Origin: Kiritimatiellota bacterium
Lineage (GTDB): Bacteria; Verrucomicrobiota; Kiritimatiellia; Kiritimatiellales; Tichowtungiaceae
Assembly: GCA_014381785.1 (NCBI GenBank)
Contig: JACNKZ010000051.1
Coordinates: forward strand, 1-64,000
Direction: 5' to 3'
Length of the DNA: 64,000 nucleotides
Shown piece by piece: positions 52,335 to 61,564 of the stretch. The stretch's first letter is position 1. Each line of letters begins with the position of its first letter. The notes beneath the pieces were generated by a model. That model was not told the origin of the DNA. It worked only from the letters and a program-made list of their open reading frames with translations, and searched no databases. The position numbers and the translations under genes are program-made.

Positions 52335-54083
52335 ATGAGCCCCAAGATGAAACGAACGGGTTGGACTTCTCTAGTTGTATTTGCGGTCGTGCTGAGTGTG
52401 CTGCTCAGCGCGGCTAATCTGTTTCTCGGCGATCTGAATCAGGACGAGGGGTGGTATCTATATGCCGCGCGTCAGATTACAGAGGGTCGTGTGCTCTACC
52501 GCGACTTCATGTTCACGCAAGGTCCGGCACTGCCGTATGTGTACGGAGTGCTTTTTCCAATCATTGGAAAACTCGGTGTTGCCGGCGGACGGCTGATTAC
52601 ATCGTTGTTCGGTCTGGCGTCTGTCGGTTGCGCGGCGTGGCTGGCCTTTCGTTCGGCCAAGCGATTTCAAAAGACAGCGGCGTTGTGCGCACTGATTCTG
52701 GCGGGCGTGAATGTGTATCAGAGTTATTTCACGACGATAGTGAAGACCTACGGTTTGTGCGCGTTTTTCCTGACGGCGGGTTTTGTGGCGTTGAGCTATG
52801 CGAATAGTAAACGCGGGGCGATGGCTTCGTTCTGGGGCGGTTTTCTGCTGGCGCTGGCGGCCTGCACACGCCTTTCGGCCGGTATTGCACTGCCCATTGT
52901 CGGGATTTGGCTGATTTGCAACCGCAAGAAGGTTTACCCCTTCGGGGCAAACTCTGTGGGAGGTGGAATGTTGAATGTGAGAGGTCAGGTTCAACGTCCC
53001 ACATCCCACTTCTCACGTTTCACAACTCTCCCCGCCTGGGTGGCGTTCGGGTTGGGCGGTGGTTTTATTCTGCTGATCGGGCTGGCACCCTTTTTCCTGA
53101 TGGCTCCGGAAAATACGCATTTTGCTTTATTTGGTTATCATGCAGGTCGCTCGCCCGGTGGAGTGATAGAGCTGGCGGCGCTGAAGGCCGGGTTCGTTTC
53201 TCGCTTTGTGCAGGCCTATTTCATTTTCGCGGCGGGGTGTGTTGCGGCCTTTATTTTCCGGAAGCATCACAGTCACATTCGCGAACGCGATCTATCCGGG
53301 CCGGACAGCCGTCCGCGTTTGACGGAGCTTTTGCAACAGGCCAATCAGAAGGAGTCTCCATTTACGCATAGCTTTATTTCGCTACTTTGGATGGCGGGGC
53401 TGGGGATTACGCTGGTTCATTTCGCGGCGCCATTTCCGTATGACGATTATCAGGTGATTGTTTTTCCGGTGTTGTGCGCCGCGCTGGCCGCCACGTTGAT
53501 CCCGCGCTGTCCCGAAAAACAGTTGGTGCGCACGGCGTGGGCCGTGTTGCTGATTTCGACAGCCGCCTCATTTTCGTCGCCGATCAATCAGAACTGGATG
53601 GTTCGCGGGCGCGACCGGATCTGGTGGAAGTTTAAGGAGACGCCCGATTTGATGGCTCTGCAGAAGGCGGGGGCGCAGATTCGAAAAGAGCTGGGCGAGG
53701 ACGGGCTGCTGCTGACGCAGGATACGTATCTGGCGGTCGAGGCGGGCGCTCGCGTTCCGCACGGAATGGAGATGGGGCCGTTTTCCTATTATCCGGATCT
53801 ACCGCGCGAGCAGGCGGAGCAGTTGAACCTGCTCAACAAGGAAATGCTGCTCGAAACGCTGTCACGCGCCCGTGCGCCGATGGCGGCCATCAGCGGCTAC
53901 GGGTTGACGATCCGTTCGCCGGAGGTTGCCGAGCTTTCTTCCAATGATTGGAAGGCACTGCGGATGGCTCTGGAAAAAAACTATATCAAGACTGACGAGG
54001 TTGAACATTTTGGGCAGGCCCACACTACGCTCGAACTATTCGAGCGAATCCCGAAACTCGAAACCCGAATCCCGAAAAAATGA
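52335..54083 (+). CDS. GT39-like membrane glycosyltransferase
   Basis: An ArnT/PMT-like integral membrane transferase that uses a polyprenyl-phosphate sugar. DLNQDEGWYLYAARQITEG is the first periplasmic loop with the catalytic Asp-Glu; about ten transmembrane segments and a soluble C-terminal part follow. ATG 52335 sits five bases after GGAGGG. Dyads encode FPIIGK (52552-52571) and SNDWK (53939-53953). Residues about 206-232 (NSVGGGMLNVRGQVQRPTS) come from a hairpin-forming insertion between two transmembrane helices. The C terminus RIPKLETRIPKK is read from a CCCGAAACTCG simple repeat. Overlaps the next gene by ATGA. Confidence 0.85.
   Translation: MSPKMKRTGWTSLVVFAVVLSVLLSAANLFLGDLNQDEGWYLYAARQITEGRVLYRDFMFTQGPALPYVYGVLFPIIGKLGVAGGRLITSLFGLASVGCAAWLAFRSAKRFQKTAALCALILAGVNVYQSYFTTIVKTYGLCAFFLTAGFVALSYANSKRGAMASFWGGFLLALAACTRLSAGIALPIVGIWLICNRKKVYPFGANSVGGGMLNVRGQVQRPTSHFSRFTTLPAWVAFGLGGGFILLIGLAPFFLMAPENTHFALFGYHAGRSPGGVIELAALKAGFVSRFVQAYFIFAAGCVAAFIFRKHHSHIRERDLSGPDSRPRLTELLQQANQKESPFTHSFISLLWMAGLGITLVHFAAPFPYDDYQVIVFPVLCAALAATLIPRCPEKQLVRTAWAVLLISTAASFSSPINQNWMVRGRDRIWWKFKETPDLMALQKAGAQIRKELGEDGLLLTQDTYLAVEAGARVPHGMEMGPFSYYPDLPREQAEQLNLLNKEMLLETLSRARAPMAAISGYGLTIRSPEVAELSSNDWKALRMALEKNYIKTDEVEHFGQAHTTLELFERIPKLETRIPKK
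52552..52571. repeat. dispersed dyad copy in GT39-like gene, centre TCA
   Basis: Full copy; read FPIIGK. Confidence 0.92.
52956..53016 (+). repeat. hairpin insertion in GT39-like gene
   Basis: GTGGGA/TCCCAC, GTTGAA/TTCAAC and GTGAGA/TCTCAC pairs can fold this stretch. It is in frame and lies in a cytoplasmic or periplasmic loop. Confidence 0.5.
53939..53953. repeat. dispersed dyad copy in GT39-like gene, centre TGA
   Basis: TTCCAA-TGA-TTGGAA; read SNDWK. Confidence 0.9.
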
Positions 54084-54850
54084 AACTCTCCATCATCATT
54101 CCCGCCCACAATGAAGAGCATCGGTTGCCGCCGATGCTGGAGGCGTATGCCGTCTATTTTCAAGAAAAGTACGGTAATGAGGCGGAGTTAATCGTGGTGC
54201 CGAATTTTTGTGAGGACCGCACGGCAGAGGTGGCGCGGGCGTTTGCGGAACGTTTCCCGAATCTCAAGGTGCTGGATGATCCGGGATATGTCGGTAAGGG
54301 CGGCGCGGTGGTGCTCGGTGCACAGGCTGCCGAAGGCGATTTGATCGGCTTTGTGGACGCGGACGGCGCAACTTCGCCGGAGGCGTTTGATGATCTTGCT
54401 GAGAAAATCAGTGTTGATGGCTGCATTATTGCTTCGCGCTGGTTGAAGGAATCTAAAATGAGCCCGAAGCAACCGTTGTCGCGGCGGGTGGCGTCGAGAT
54501 GTTTTAATTTGATGGTGCGGGTGATGTTTGGGTTGCGGGTGACAGATACGCAGTGCGGGGCCAAGGTGTTTCGGCGTGAGGTGCTTCAGCAGGTGATGCG
54601 CAATATGGGCGTTACGAACTGGGCTTTCGATGTGGATATGCTGTTTCAGGTGAAACGGCTTGGCGCTTCGATCCGGGAAGTTCCAACGATCTGGAATGAT
54701 GTGGCGGGGTCGAAAATTCAGGTGTGCCGTTCATCTGTGCAGATGTTTGTGGCGATGGTTCGGTTACGGATGTTCTATTCACCGCTGCGTTTTATGATTC
54801 CGCTTATTTCGCGGGCGGTTGGAATGATTTCCCCGTATCGGAAGAGATAA
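54080..54850 (+). CDS. family 2 glycosyltransferase, dolichyl-phosphate-glucose synthase type
   Basis: Makes a polyprenyl-phosphate sugar from a nucleotide sugar. 256 residues: MKLSIIIPAHNEEHRLPPML, GYVGKGGAVVLGAQAAEG, the DADGATSPE metal site and VTDTQCGAKVFRRE, as in eukaryotic ALG5-like enzymes. A hydrophobic C-terminal region probably lies on the membrane. Coupled by ATGA to the GT39-like gene, whose donor it probably supplies. Confidence 0.9.
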   Translation: MKLSIIIPAHNEEHRLPPMLEAYAVYFQEKYGNEAELIVVPNFCEDRTAEVARAFAERFPNLKVLDDPGYVGKGGAVVLGAQAAEGDLIGFVDADGATSPEAFDDLAEKISVDGCIIASRWLKESKMSPKQPLSRRVASRCFNLMVRVMFGLRVTDTQCGAKVFRREVLQQVMRNMGVTNWAFDVDMLFQVKRLGASIREVPTIWNDVAGSKIQVCRSSVQMFVAMVRLRMFYSPLRFMIPLISRAVGMISPYRKR

Positions 54851-54882
54851 AAAAAGCGACGCACCGAAGTGCGTCGCTTTTT
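54851..54882. terminator. bidirectional terminator
   Basis: A 14-bp perfect stem AAAAAGCGACGCAC/GTGCGTCGCTTTTT with a CGAA tetraloop, serving both the GT2 gene and the convergent RRM gene. Confidence 0.95.
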
Positions 54883-54903
54883 AGTCGTGTTGACGAGTCG
54901 CTG

Positions 54904-55254
54904 TTACCAGCGGCCTCCGCCACCACCACCGCCGCCGCCGCCGTAGCCACCGCCACCACCGCCGCCGCCGTAGCCGCCGCCACCGCCACCACCGCCACGA
55001 CGATCGCCTTGGGGTTTGGGTTGGGATTCGTTCACGCGGATCGCACGACCCTGGAAGTCAGCGCCGTTGAGGGCGTCGATTGCTGCCTGTGCTTCAGTTG
55101 CATCGGGCATTTCGACAAAGCCGAAGCCTTTTGAGCGACCCGACATACGGTCGAGGATCACGCGAGCCGATGAAACGGCACCGTGTTGTTCAAAAAGTTC
55201 CTGCAGGTCAGGGTCGGTTGCCTGGTAAGGCAAGTTTCCTACGTAGATGTCCAT
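54904..55254 (-). CDS. glycine-rich RRM RNA-binding protein
   Basis: 116 residues from ATG 55254 (GGAGAAG upstream). One RNA recognition motif (residues 1-80): RNP2 is IYVGNL and RNP1 is KGFGFVEM. The tail is a Gly-Tyr repeat (GGGGYGGGGGGGGYGG) ending in GRW. Such proteins are cold-induced in cyanobacteria and occur widely in PVC and other phyla; they probably act as RNA chaperones. Single gene. Confidence 0.94.
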   Translation of the reverse strand: MDIYVGNLPYQATDPDLQELFEQHGAVSSARVILDRMSGRSKGFGFVEMPDATEAQAAIDALNGADFQGRAIRVNESQPKPQGDRRGGGGGGGGYGGGGGGGGYGGGGGGGGGGRW

Positions 55255-55531
55255 CTGTTCTTCTCCATGTGTCATATATACTTCAATTTCAAAACCAATT
55301 CCCAACCTATGACACCCTGCCGGAGAACCGATGCGACATCTCTTTCGACGAACGCAATCGGGAAGATGACACAAAGCTATCGAAAAGGAAACTGTTATTT
55401 TCTAATGCTTTAGGGGCTGAAAAACGAATTTTTGACTGCCGTCATTGCGTGAGTATCGTTATTGTTTCGTTTCTAGCTGGCGCGAGTTCGTGCCGGACAT
55501 ACGGTCTGTTTATTCGACATTTTGAGGTGCC

Positions 55532-56566
55532 ATGAAAAAAGCGTTGATTACAGGAGTTAATGGGCAGGATGGATCTTATCTTTCCGAGCTGTTGCTTGAG
55601 AAGGGGTACGAGGTACATGGAATGGTTCGGCGATCCAGTGCGCTGAACCGTCAGCGGATTGATGCGCTTCGCACCCCAGCGGGGCAGGAGGGAGCATTTC
55701 ATTTGCACTATGGAGACATGGGGGATGATCGCAATCTCCTTCGTTTGATGGAGAAAGTTGTGCCGGATGAGGTATATAACCTCGCGTCGCAGTCACATGT
55801 TCAGATTTCGTTTGAGATGCCTCAGTATTCTTTCGATGTCAATGCGGCTGGAACATTGAGATTGTTAAGTGCGATACACGAGGTGTGTTCCGCCGCCCGT
55901 TTTTATCAGGCCTCCAGTTCAGAGTTGTTCGGTCGGGCAGCTGAATCTCCGCAGACGGAGCAGACTCCTTTTCACCCCTGTTCTCCGTATGCCGTTTCCA
56001 AGTTAAGCGCTTTTTGGACCACGGTTAATTATCGCGAAACGTACGGGTTGCATGCCAGTAACGGGATTCTGTTTAACCATGAATCGCCGCGGCGGGGAGA
56101 AAATTTTGTGACCCGTAAGATTACCCGGGCGGTTGCCTGTATTGTCTCCGGTGCTGATGAAGTCCTTTCGATTGGTAATTTGGAGGCCCGGCGTGACTGG
56201 GGCTATGCTCCGGACTATGTGGATGCCATGTGGCGGATTTTACAGCAGGATGCGCCGGATGATTATGTGATTGCAACGGGTCAGGCGCATTCTGTCCGCG
56301 AGTTTATCGATGCGGCATTTAAAAGTGTCGGAATTCGCGTGGAATGGAACGGCGAAAAAGATCAGGCCTGCGGGGTGAACGCCGAAACCGGCCGCAAACT
56401 GGTTCAGGTGGATCCGAGTTATTATCGTCCGCTTGAGCCGGGGCTGCTGGTGGGCGATGCGTCCAGAGCGCGCGATGTTCTGGGGTGGGAGCCCCGGGTA
56501 GGGTTTGATGAGCTGGTCGGGATTATGGTTCAAGCTGATTTGGTTGCATATGGGGCGGGGCAATGA
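55532..56566 (+). CDS. gmd: GDP-mannose 4,6-dehydratase
   Basis: Makes GDP-4-keto-6-deoxymannose for fucose or rhamnose-type sugars. 344 residues of the short-chain dehydrogenase fold: [37 protein letters not shown], the SSSELFG serine, YAVSK with catalytic Tyr and Lys, and the Gmd hallmark [18 protein letters not shown]. No downstream epimerase/reductase is visible here. First gene of the surface-polysaccharide cluster; overlaps the flippase by ATGA. Confidence 0.96.
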   Translation: MKKALITGVNGQDGSYLSELLLEKGYEVHGMVRRSSALNRQRIDALRTPAGQEGAFHLHYGDMGDDRNLLRLMEKVVPDEVYNLASQSHVQISFEMPQYSFDVNAAGTLRLLSAIHEVCSAARFYQASSSELFGRAAESPQTEQTPFHPCSPYAVSKLSAFWTTVNYRETYGLHASNGILFNHESPRRGENFVTRKITRAVACIVSGADEVLSIGNLEARRDWGYAPDYVDAMWRILQQDAPDDYVIATGQAHSVREFIDAAFKSVGIRVEWNGEKDQACGVNAETGRKLVQVDPSYYRPLEPGLLVGDASRARDVLGWEPRVGFDELVGIMVQADLVAYGAGQ

Positions 56567-57822
56567 TCAAGGGGCTCATGGAGCGACAAAAATTGGCAAA
56601 AGTGTTTTGCAGGTTCGGGTTTGCCCGTGATTCTTTGATTTTGGTCTGTGTTAACGGATTGAGTGGGTTGTTGTTTCTGTTGGTGCATATGGTGGCTGGC
56701 CGGCTCCTCGAGGGGGAGATTTACGCATCTTTCACCTCCCTTCTGGGGCTTCTGTTTGTGCTAAATGTCGCTTCGGGTTCGATCCAGACGGCAGTGGCTC
56801 GTTACGCAGCCGAACATGCGCATGAAGAAAAGCATATGCTGTGGGCGGCATTGATTCGCCGAGTTAGCCTGTATATTACGACAGGAGGGGTCATTGTTTT
56901 TTTGATCTGGTGTTTGCTTTCTTCCCGGCTGACCGCATGGCTACATGCGCCTTCGGTGCTGAGTTTGATTCTATTGGGTGTTGTCGCATTACTTGGCCTC
57001 TATGCTCCGGTTCTCAATGGCGGGTTGCAGGGGGCAAGACGTTTTGGGTGGCTGGCGCTGGCCGGACTGGCTCCCGCAGCGGCTCGACTGGGCGGCGTGG
57101 TGCTGGCGGCTCTACTGTTCGGGAGTGTGAATGCATTGATCTGCGGGGTAATTTTCAGTGTTCTTGTTGGTGTGCTAGTTGCACTGATTCCTGTTTGGTC
57201 GTTGCTTAAAATCCGTCCGCAGGAACACTATGATTTACGTCCGGTTCTGCGCTACTTCCTTCCGGTGCTCGCGGGGCGCTTTGTGATCCAGAGTCTGATG
57301 AATGCGGACGTGATTTTATTCCCCCGGTTACTTTCCGGGGAGGACTTCGCAGTGTATGGAAAAGCGGCGATGCTGGCCAGAACGGTTCTTTTTCTTCCGC
57401 TCCCGATTGCGGTGGCGATGTTTCCCCGCGCCGTGGTTTCACGCAGCCGGGTTCTCCTGTTCGGCCCGCTTTTTTTTACCGGGAGTGTCTGCAGTGCTGC
57501 CGCGCTTTTTATTACTCTGTTCCCTGATGTGCCGATGAAGCTTATGTATGGTGTTGAAGGAAGCGCGTATGTTCAGATTCTCCAGCGATATGTCTGGGCG
57601 GTGATCCCGATCGCGCTGATCCAGATTGTCAGTCAGTACATCTGGGCTCGGCATCATCCGTTCTGGATACTCTCGATGCTTCCGTTACTGTGTCTCTACG
57701 TTTATGTTTTGTCGCAGACGTCGTCGGCGTTTCAGATTGTCTCTGCTCTGGGCTGGTTCTCCCTTTCGTCGCTGGCGGTGTTGTTCGTTTGTGTTCTATT
57801 TGGCCGCAGGCAGAGCTCCTGA
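56563..57822 (+). CDS. polysaccharide flippase (Wzx/MATE-like)
   Basis: 419 residues with about twelve transmembrane helices and the Wzx/MVF-like layout: [23 protein letters not shown] at the start, [18 protein letters not shown] in the middle, [32 protein letters not shown] in the second half. Expected to move lipid-linked oligosaccharide across the inner membrane. Followed by three transferases. Confidence 0.85.
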   Translation: MIKGLMERQKLAKVFCRFGFARDSLILVCVNGLSGLLFLLVHMVAGRLLEGEIYASFTSLLGLLFVLNVASGSIQTAVARYAAEHAHEEKHMLWAALIRRVSLYITTGGVIVFLIWCLLSSRLTAWLHAPSVLSLILLGVVALLGLYAPVLNGGLQGARRFGWLALAGLAPAAARLGGVVLAALLFGSVNALICGVIFSVLVGVLVALIPVWSLLKIRPQEHYDLRPVLRYFLPVLAGRFVIQSLMNADVILFPRLLSGEDFAVYGKAAMLARTVLFLPLPIAVAMFPRAVVSRSRVLLFGPLFFTGSVCSAAALFITLFPDVPMKLMYGVEGSAYVQILQRYVWAVIPIALIQIVSQYIWARHHPFWILSMLPLLCLYVYVLSQTSSAFQIVSALGWFSLSSLAVLFVCVLFGRRQSS

Positions 57823-57838
57823 GATTTTAGGTTTTTTA

Positions 57839-58945
57839 ATGAATATTTTGATTTTTAACTGGCGCGACATGACACACCCCCAGGCAGGCGGGGCCGAAAT
57901 CTATTTGCATGAACAGGCTCGGCTTTGGGTTGAGCAGGGGTATCGTGTTGCATGGATTTGCGGAGCATCTTCCGGGCATCCTGCGCGAGATGTCCGCGAC
58001 GGCATCGAGATTTTACGTATGGGTGGAACCTATGGCGTATATCTTTGCGCATGGTGGCAGTATATCCGTCTGGGATGGAAGCCGGATGTGATTGTTGATG
58101 CGGAAAACGGAATCCCGTTTTTTACTCCGCTGTATACAAGGGTTCCGGTTGTTCTGCTGATCTTTCATGTGCATACCGATGTTTGGAAGCGCGAGTTCTC
58201 CGGATTGGCGGCCCGCGTTGGCAACTGGCTGGAGAGCTGGCTGATGCCGCGCGTCTATAGGAAAAATCAGATCGTCACCATTTCGAAAAGTTCAGAAAAA
58301 ATGGTGCGGGAGTTATTTCCCTCGAACCCGCTGGAACTGGTCTACAGTGCGGTGGATGAAAATTATCACCCTGGGGTTAAATCGGACTCGCCTGAACTTT
58401 TGTATGTGGGACGACTGAAGCGCTATAAATACATTGATGTGATTTTACGGGCCATGGCTGAGCTGAAGGATTCTGATTGTATGTTGAACATTGTCGGTCA
58501 GGGAGATGATGAATCACGACTTCGAACATTATGTGATGAGCTAGGGCTCAATGGCCGGGTTTGTTTTCTCGGGTTTGTTTCTGAAGAGAAAAAAAAGGAA
58601 CTACTGCAACGGGCCTGGATTTTCGTCAATCCGAGCAGTATGGAGGGCTGGGGAATAACCAATATCGAAGCGAATGCCTGCGGAACTCCCGTGTTGGGAG
58701 CGGATGTCCCTGGAATCCAGGAGTCGGTTTCCACGGGGAAGAGCGGATGGTTGATTCCGTGCGGGGATGTACACGCTTTAACGGACAACCTGCAGAGACT
58801 ATTGCGGCACCCGGAAGAATTGGATGCATTGAGGGAGTCTAGTCTCCAGTGGGCAGATAAATTTTCATGGAAGGAATCCGCCGCGATATTTCTGGATGTG
58901 TTGAAAAAAGCAGTTTCAGCAAAGTCAGACCAACCGGGAAAATAA
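57839..58945 (+). CDS. glycosyltransferase family 4
   Basis: 368 residues from ATG 57839. MTHPQAGGAEIYLHEQARLW is the acceptor-side glycine loop, ITISKSS-like VTISKSSEKMVRE follows, YVGRLKRYKYIDVIL starts the second Rossmann domain and SSMEGWGITNIEANACGTPVLG is the donor EGWG-x7-E-type motif. The longer frame from 57626 lies within the flippase gene and is not used. Confidence 0.93.
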   Translation: MNILIFNWRDMTHPQAGGAEIYLHEQARLWVEQGYRVAWICGASSGHPARDVRDGIEILRMGGTYGVYLCAWWQYIRLGWKPDVIVDAENGIPFFTPLYTRVPVVLLIFHVHTDVWKREFSGLAARVGNWLESWLMPRVYRKNQIVTISKSSEKMVRELFPSNPLELVYSAVDENYHPGVKSDSPELLYVGRLKRYKYIDVILRAMAELKDSDCMLNIVGQGDDESRLRTLCDELGLNGRVCFLGFVSEEKKKELLQRAWIFVNPSSMEGWGITNIEANACGTPVLGADVPGIQESVSTGKSGWLIPCGDVHALTDNLQRLLRHPEELDALRESSLQWADKFSWKESAAIFLDVLKKAVSAKSDQPGK

Positions 58946-58946
58946 T

Positions 58947-59675
58947 ATGGATATAAAATTTTATCAGGAACGATATAAGCAAGGGGATCAGTACGGACGT
59001 GCTGAGTATAATCTGGACTCTTTTTTGAAAACGGGGTGTGTAAAGCAATGGTTGTCTCGAAAAGAGGCCCTGCGAGTGCTCGATGTGGGGTGTGGGTCTG
59101 GGCTGTTTCTACGGCAGATTTCCGCCTGTCTGGGCGGGTCGGATCGGATCAGTAAGCTTGCAGGTATTGATCTGGTTAATGTGTTGGATGAAGCGATTGC
59201 GCCAGATGTTGATTTTGGCTCTGCAGATTTGAACAAAGATACAGTTCCTCTGCCTGAGTCCAGTCACGACCTGATTTTCTGTAATCATTTGATTGAGCAC
59301 CTTTTTGAAACGGAACATTTGATGGGTGAGCTACATCGGCTGGCCGCACCGGATAGTCTTGTGGTGATCAGTACTCCGAATTTGGCTTGGTGGGCGAATC
59401 CATTCTTTTTGTTTTTAGGCCTGCAGCCGATCGGTACAGAAGTCGGGTCAAAGACGATTACATACGGACTGGGCCCGTTGGGCAAGCGATTGAAGGGGTA
59501 TGGGACTGCCGGGCATATCCGGGCGTTTACTCCTCGGGCATTGAGTGATATGGCGAAAGCGGTTGGGTTTGAGCCGATTGGTTGGTGGAGCCAGAACCGT
59601 TCGCGAATTTTACAGCTTCTTCCCCGGCGGGAGCGAAATATGGGTTTGATTTTGCAAAAGAAGAAGCTCGGCTGA
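58947..59675 (+). CDS. class I SAM-dependent methyltransferase
   Basis: 242 residues. Motif I is VLDVGCGSGLFLRQI, the acidic ribose-binding residue follows in AGIDLV, and LIFCNHLIEHLFETEHLMGELHRL is the Methyltransf_11/23-type post-motif. C-terminal RRERNMGLILQKKK is basic. Probably methylates a sugar or lipid-linked glycan of the cluster. Confidence 0.9.
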   Translation: MDIKFYQERYKQGDQYGRAEYNLDSFLKTGCVKQWLSRKEALRVLDVGCGSGLFLRQISACLGGSDRISKLAGIDLVNVLDEAIAPDVDFGSADLNKDTVPLPESSHDLIFCNHLIEHLFETEHLMGELHRLAAPDSLVVISTPNLAWWANPFFLFLGLQPIGTEVGSKTITYGLGPLGKRLKGYGTAGHIRAFTPRALSDMAKAVGFEPIGWWSQNRSRILQLLPRRERNMGLILQKKKLG

Positions 59676-59702
59676 GCCGTATAAACGATTGAGGAATTTG
59701 CG

Positions 59703-60818
59703 GTGAATATTTTGATCATGAATAATGGCTATCTGGCGCATTCGGTCAGTGGCGGGACGAACCATCTCTTCGGTTTGGCGGAGGGGTTTGCCGTGGAACA
59801 CCAGGTTTCTTTTGTTGCACCTTCACTGGCCGCCGACCTGCTTCCCGAACAGACGAAGCACATTTGCTATCCGAGCTTCATCCCCCGATCTGTTGTAGAG
59901 ACAATTTTGGTTTATCTGACGCGCATCGTAAAGGCGAGTCGACGGGTGCGGCGTGAGCCGGCTGAGATGGTGTTAACACTGTCGCTTCTGTTCGATGTTA
60001 TACCCGCGTTTGTTCATCGAACTGTGTTTAAGTCGTCCGTCGGTATTTTTGTTTTTCATTTGATTCCCTTGAGGCGCGGCGGATCGTTTTCACAGAAACT
60101 TCAGTTTTTTAGCTCTTACGTTGCCCAGCGAATGGCTTTTTTCTTTTACAGGCGTGCCGATGTGATCTTCCCCGGCAACAGTCAGGTGAAACAACAGCTG
60201 ATTGAACTGGGGATCTCTGAAGAGCGGATGGAAATGCAGTACCCGGCGGTAAATATAGACGGTGTGCGGCAGGCGGCTTCAATTCCCCGCTATGATGTGA
60301 TTTTCATCGGCCGGATGGTTGCCCGAAAAGGGATTTATGATTTGGTCGATACCGTTCGGGATTTAGGTTTGCGGGTGGGGTTGATTGGAGAAGGCGAGGA
60401 GCGGCTCCCGTTGCAGGCGTATATCGCGGAGCGCGGCCTGAGTAGTCAGTTCGATGTTCTGGGGCATTTATCGATTCCGGAAGCCTACGGCCTGCTCAAA
60501 GGCAGTCGCTGCCTTGCATTCCCGAGTTATGAAGAAGGCTATGGAATCGCTATTGCAGAGGCGATTCTGGCCGGGAAGCCCGTGATTACTTATGAGCTTC
60601 CGCACTATCGGGAAGCTTTCGGGGACGGCCCCGTTTATGTTCCGGTTGGCGACAAAGAAAAGCTGCGCACAGCCTTTCAGGATCTGGTCGCCGGGCGGAT
60701 CAATGAGTGCAAAATAAAAGGCGCTTATAAATCCGTAATCATTTTAGATAGTGCGGCAGCGGCGAAGCAGGTTTTTATAAAAATGACCGATGAGATTCAT
60801 CGGAAAGGAAGAGAATGA
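59703..60818 (+). CDS. glycosyltransferase family 4
   Basis: 371 residues starting at GTG 59703. SVSGGTNHLFGLAEGF is the N-terminal loop; VIFIGRMVARKGIYDLVD and SYEEGYGIAIAEAILAGKPVI carry the second-domain and donor-site motifs. Its central hydrophobic segments (AFVHRTVFKSSVGIFVFHLI) suggest membrane association. Overlaps the FkbM gene by ATGA. Confidence 0.9.
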   Translation: MNILIMNNGYLAHSVSGGTNHLFGLAEGFAVEHQVSFVAPSLAADLLPEQTKHICYPSFIPRSVVETILVYLTRIVKASRRVRREPAEMVLTLSLLFDVIPAFVHRTVFKSSVGIFVFHLIPLRRGGSFSQKLQFFSSYVAQRMAFFFYRRADVIFPGNSQVKQQLIELGISEERMEMQYPAVNIDGVRQAASIPRYDVIFIGRMVARKGIYDLVDTVRDLGLRVGLIGEGEERLPLQAYIAERGLSSQFDVLGHLSIPEAYGLLKGSRCLAFPSYEEGYGIAIAEAILAGKPVITYELPHYREAFGDGPVYVPVGDKEKLRTAFQDLVAGRINECKIKGAYKSVIILDSAAAAKQVFIKMTDEIHRKGRE

Positions 60819-61564
60819 GTTTGATTACAACGATTTTAGGAAAATTACAGGCCGGGTCGCTGGCCCCCCTGTGGCACCGTTTTGCTCCGTCGATTACGCT
60901 GTCCAGAAAGTTCAAAGGATTGCGTTTGTATTTTGATTCCAGAGACAACGCTGCCGCATTGGTTATCCCGGCACGTATGCTTGAGCAACGGGAATGGCCA
61001 TTGCTGGAGCTTCCTAAATATGTAGATGGATCCGTGTGGGATATTGGTGCAAATATTGGATACCTGACGCTGGTGGCTGCAGGGCTTGGACGGGGGGTCA
61101 TCGCGTTTGAAATGTCAGCCCGAGCATCGGAACTTCTGGAAAAAAGCCGCGATGCCAACGGGCTGCACTTTGACATTGTTCCGAGAGGCTTCGCCGTGGA
61201 AGAAAAAAGTTACCAGGCGCCCGACACATCACACCCGGGCAATCAAATCGAGTTTTCAGATGAGGGATCTGTGTGCACGATTACCTATGCCGAAGCGGAG
61301 GCCTCTTATGGAACTCCTGCATTGATCAAAATGGATATTGAGGGAATGGAGAAAGGGTTTTTTGAAAATCCGGAGTTTAAAAAATGGATCATCGAAAAGC
61401 AGATTGTTTTCGTTGTTGAGGTGCATACCGGCTTGTTGGGATGTACTCCCTGCTGGGAAGATGTTCCTCACGTTCAGCTCCCCTCTACACATTTTCTATA
61501 TTGCTCCGACACAATCAGATTGAATCGTTTGCTGGAGCAGTTGGGTGTGGAGTTGCGGGTTTAG
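60815..61564 (+). CDS. FkbM-family methyltransferase
   Basis: 249 residues. Motif I WDIGANIGYLTLVAAGLG, IAFEMSA with the acidic SAM residue, and the FkbM-type IKMDIEGMEKGFFEN. FkbM enzymes usually O-methylate sugars or polyketides. Its stop overlaps the stop of the convergent membrane-protein gene by four bases, leaving no room for a terminator. Confidence 0.9.
   Translation: MSLITTILGKLQAGSLAPLWHRFAPSITLSRKFKGLRLYFDSRDNAAALVIPARMLEQREWPLLELPKYVDGSVWDIGANIGYLTLVAAGLGRGVIAFEMSARASELLEKSRDANGLHFDIVPRGFAVEEKSYQAPDTSHPGNQIEFSDEGSVCTITYAEAEASYGTPALIKMDIEGMEKGFFENPEFKKWIIEKQIVFVVEVHTGLLGCTPCWEDVPHVQLPSTHFLYCSDTIRLNRLLEQLGVELRV

Noticed and set aside
54904-55020. Long GGN/CCN repeats as a separate repeat element
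   Set aside because: They encode the glycine-rich tail of the RRM protein, typical for that family.
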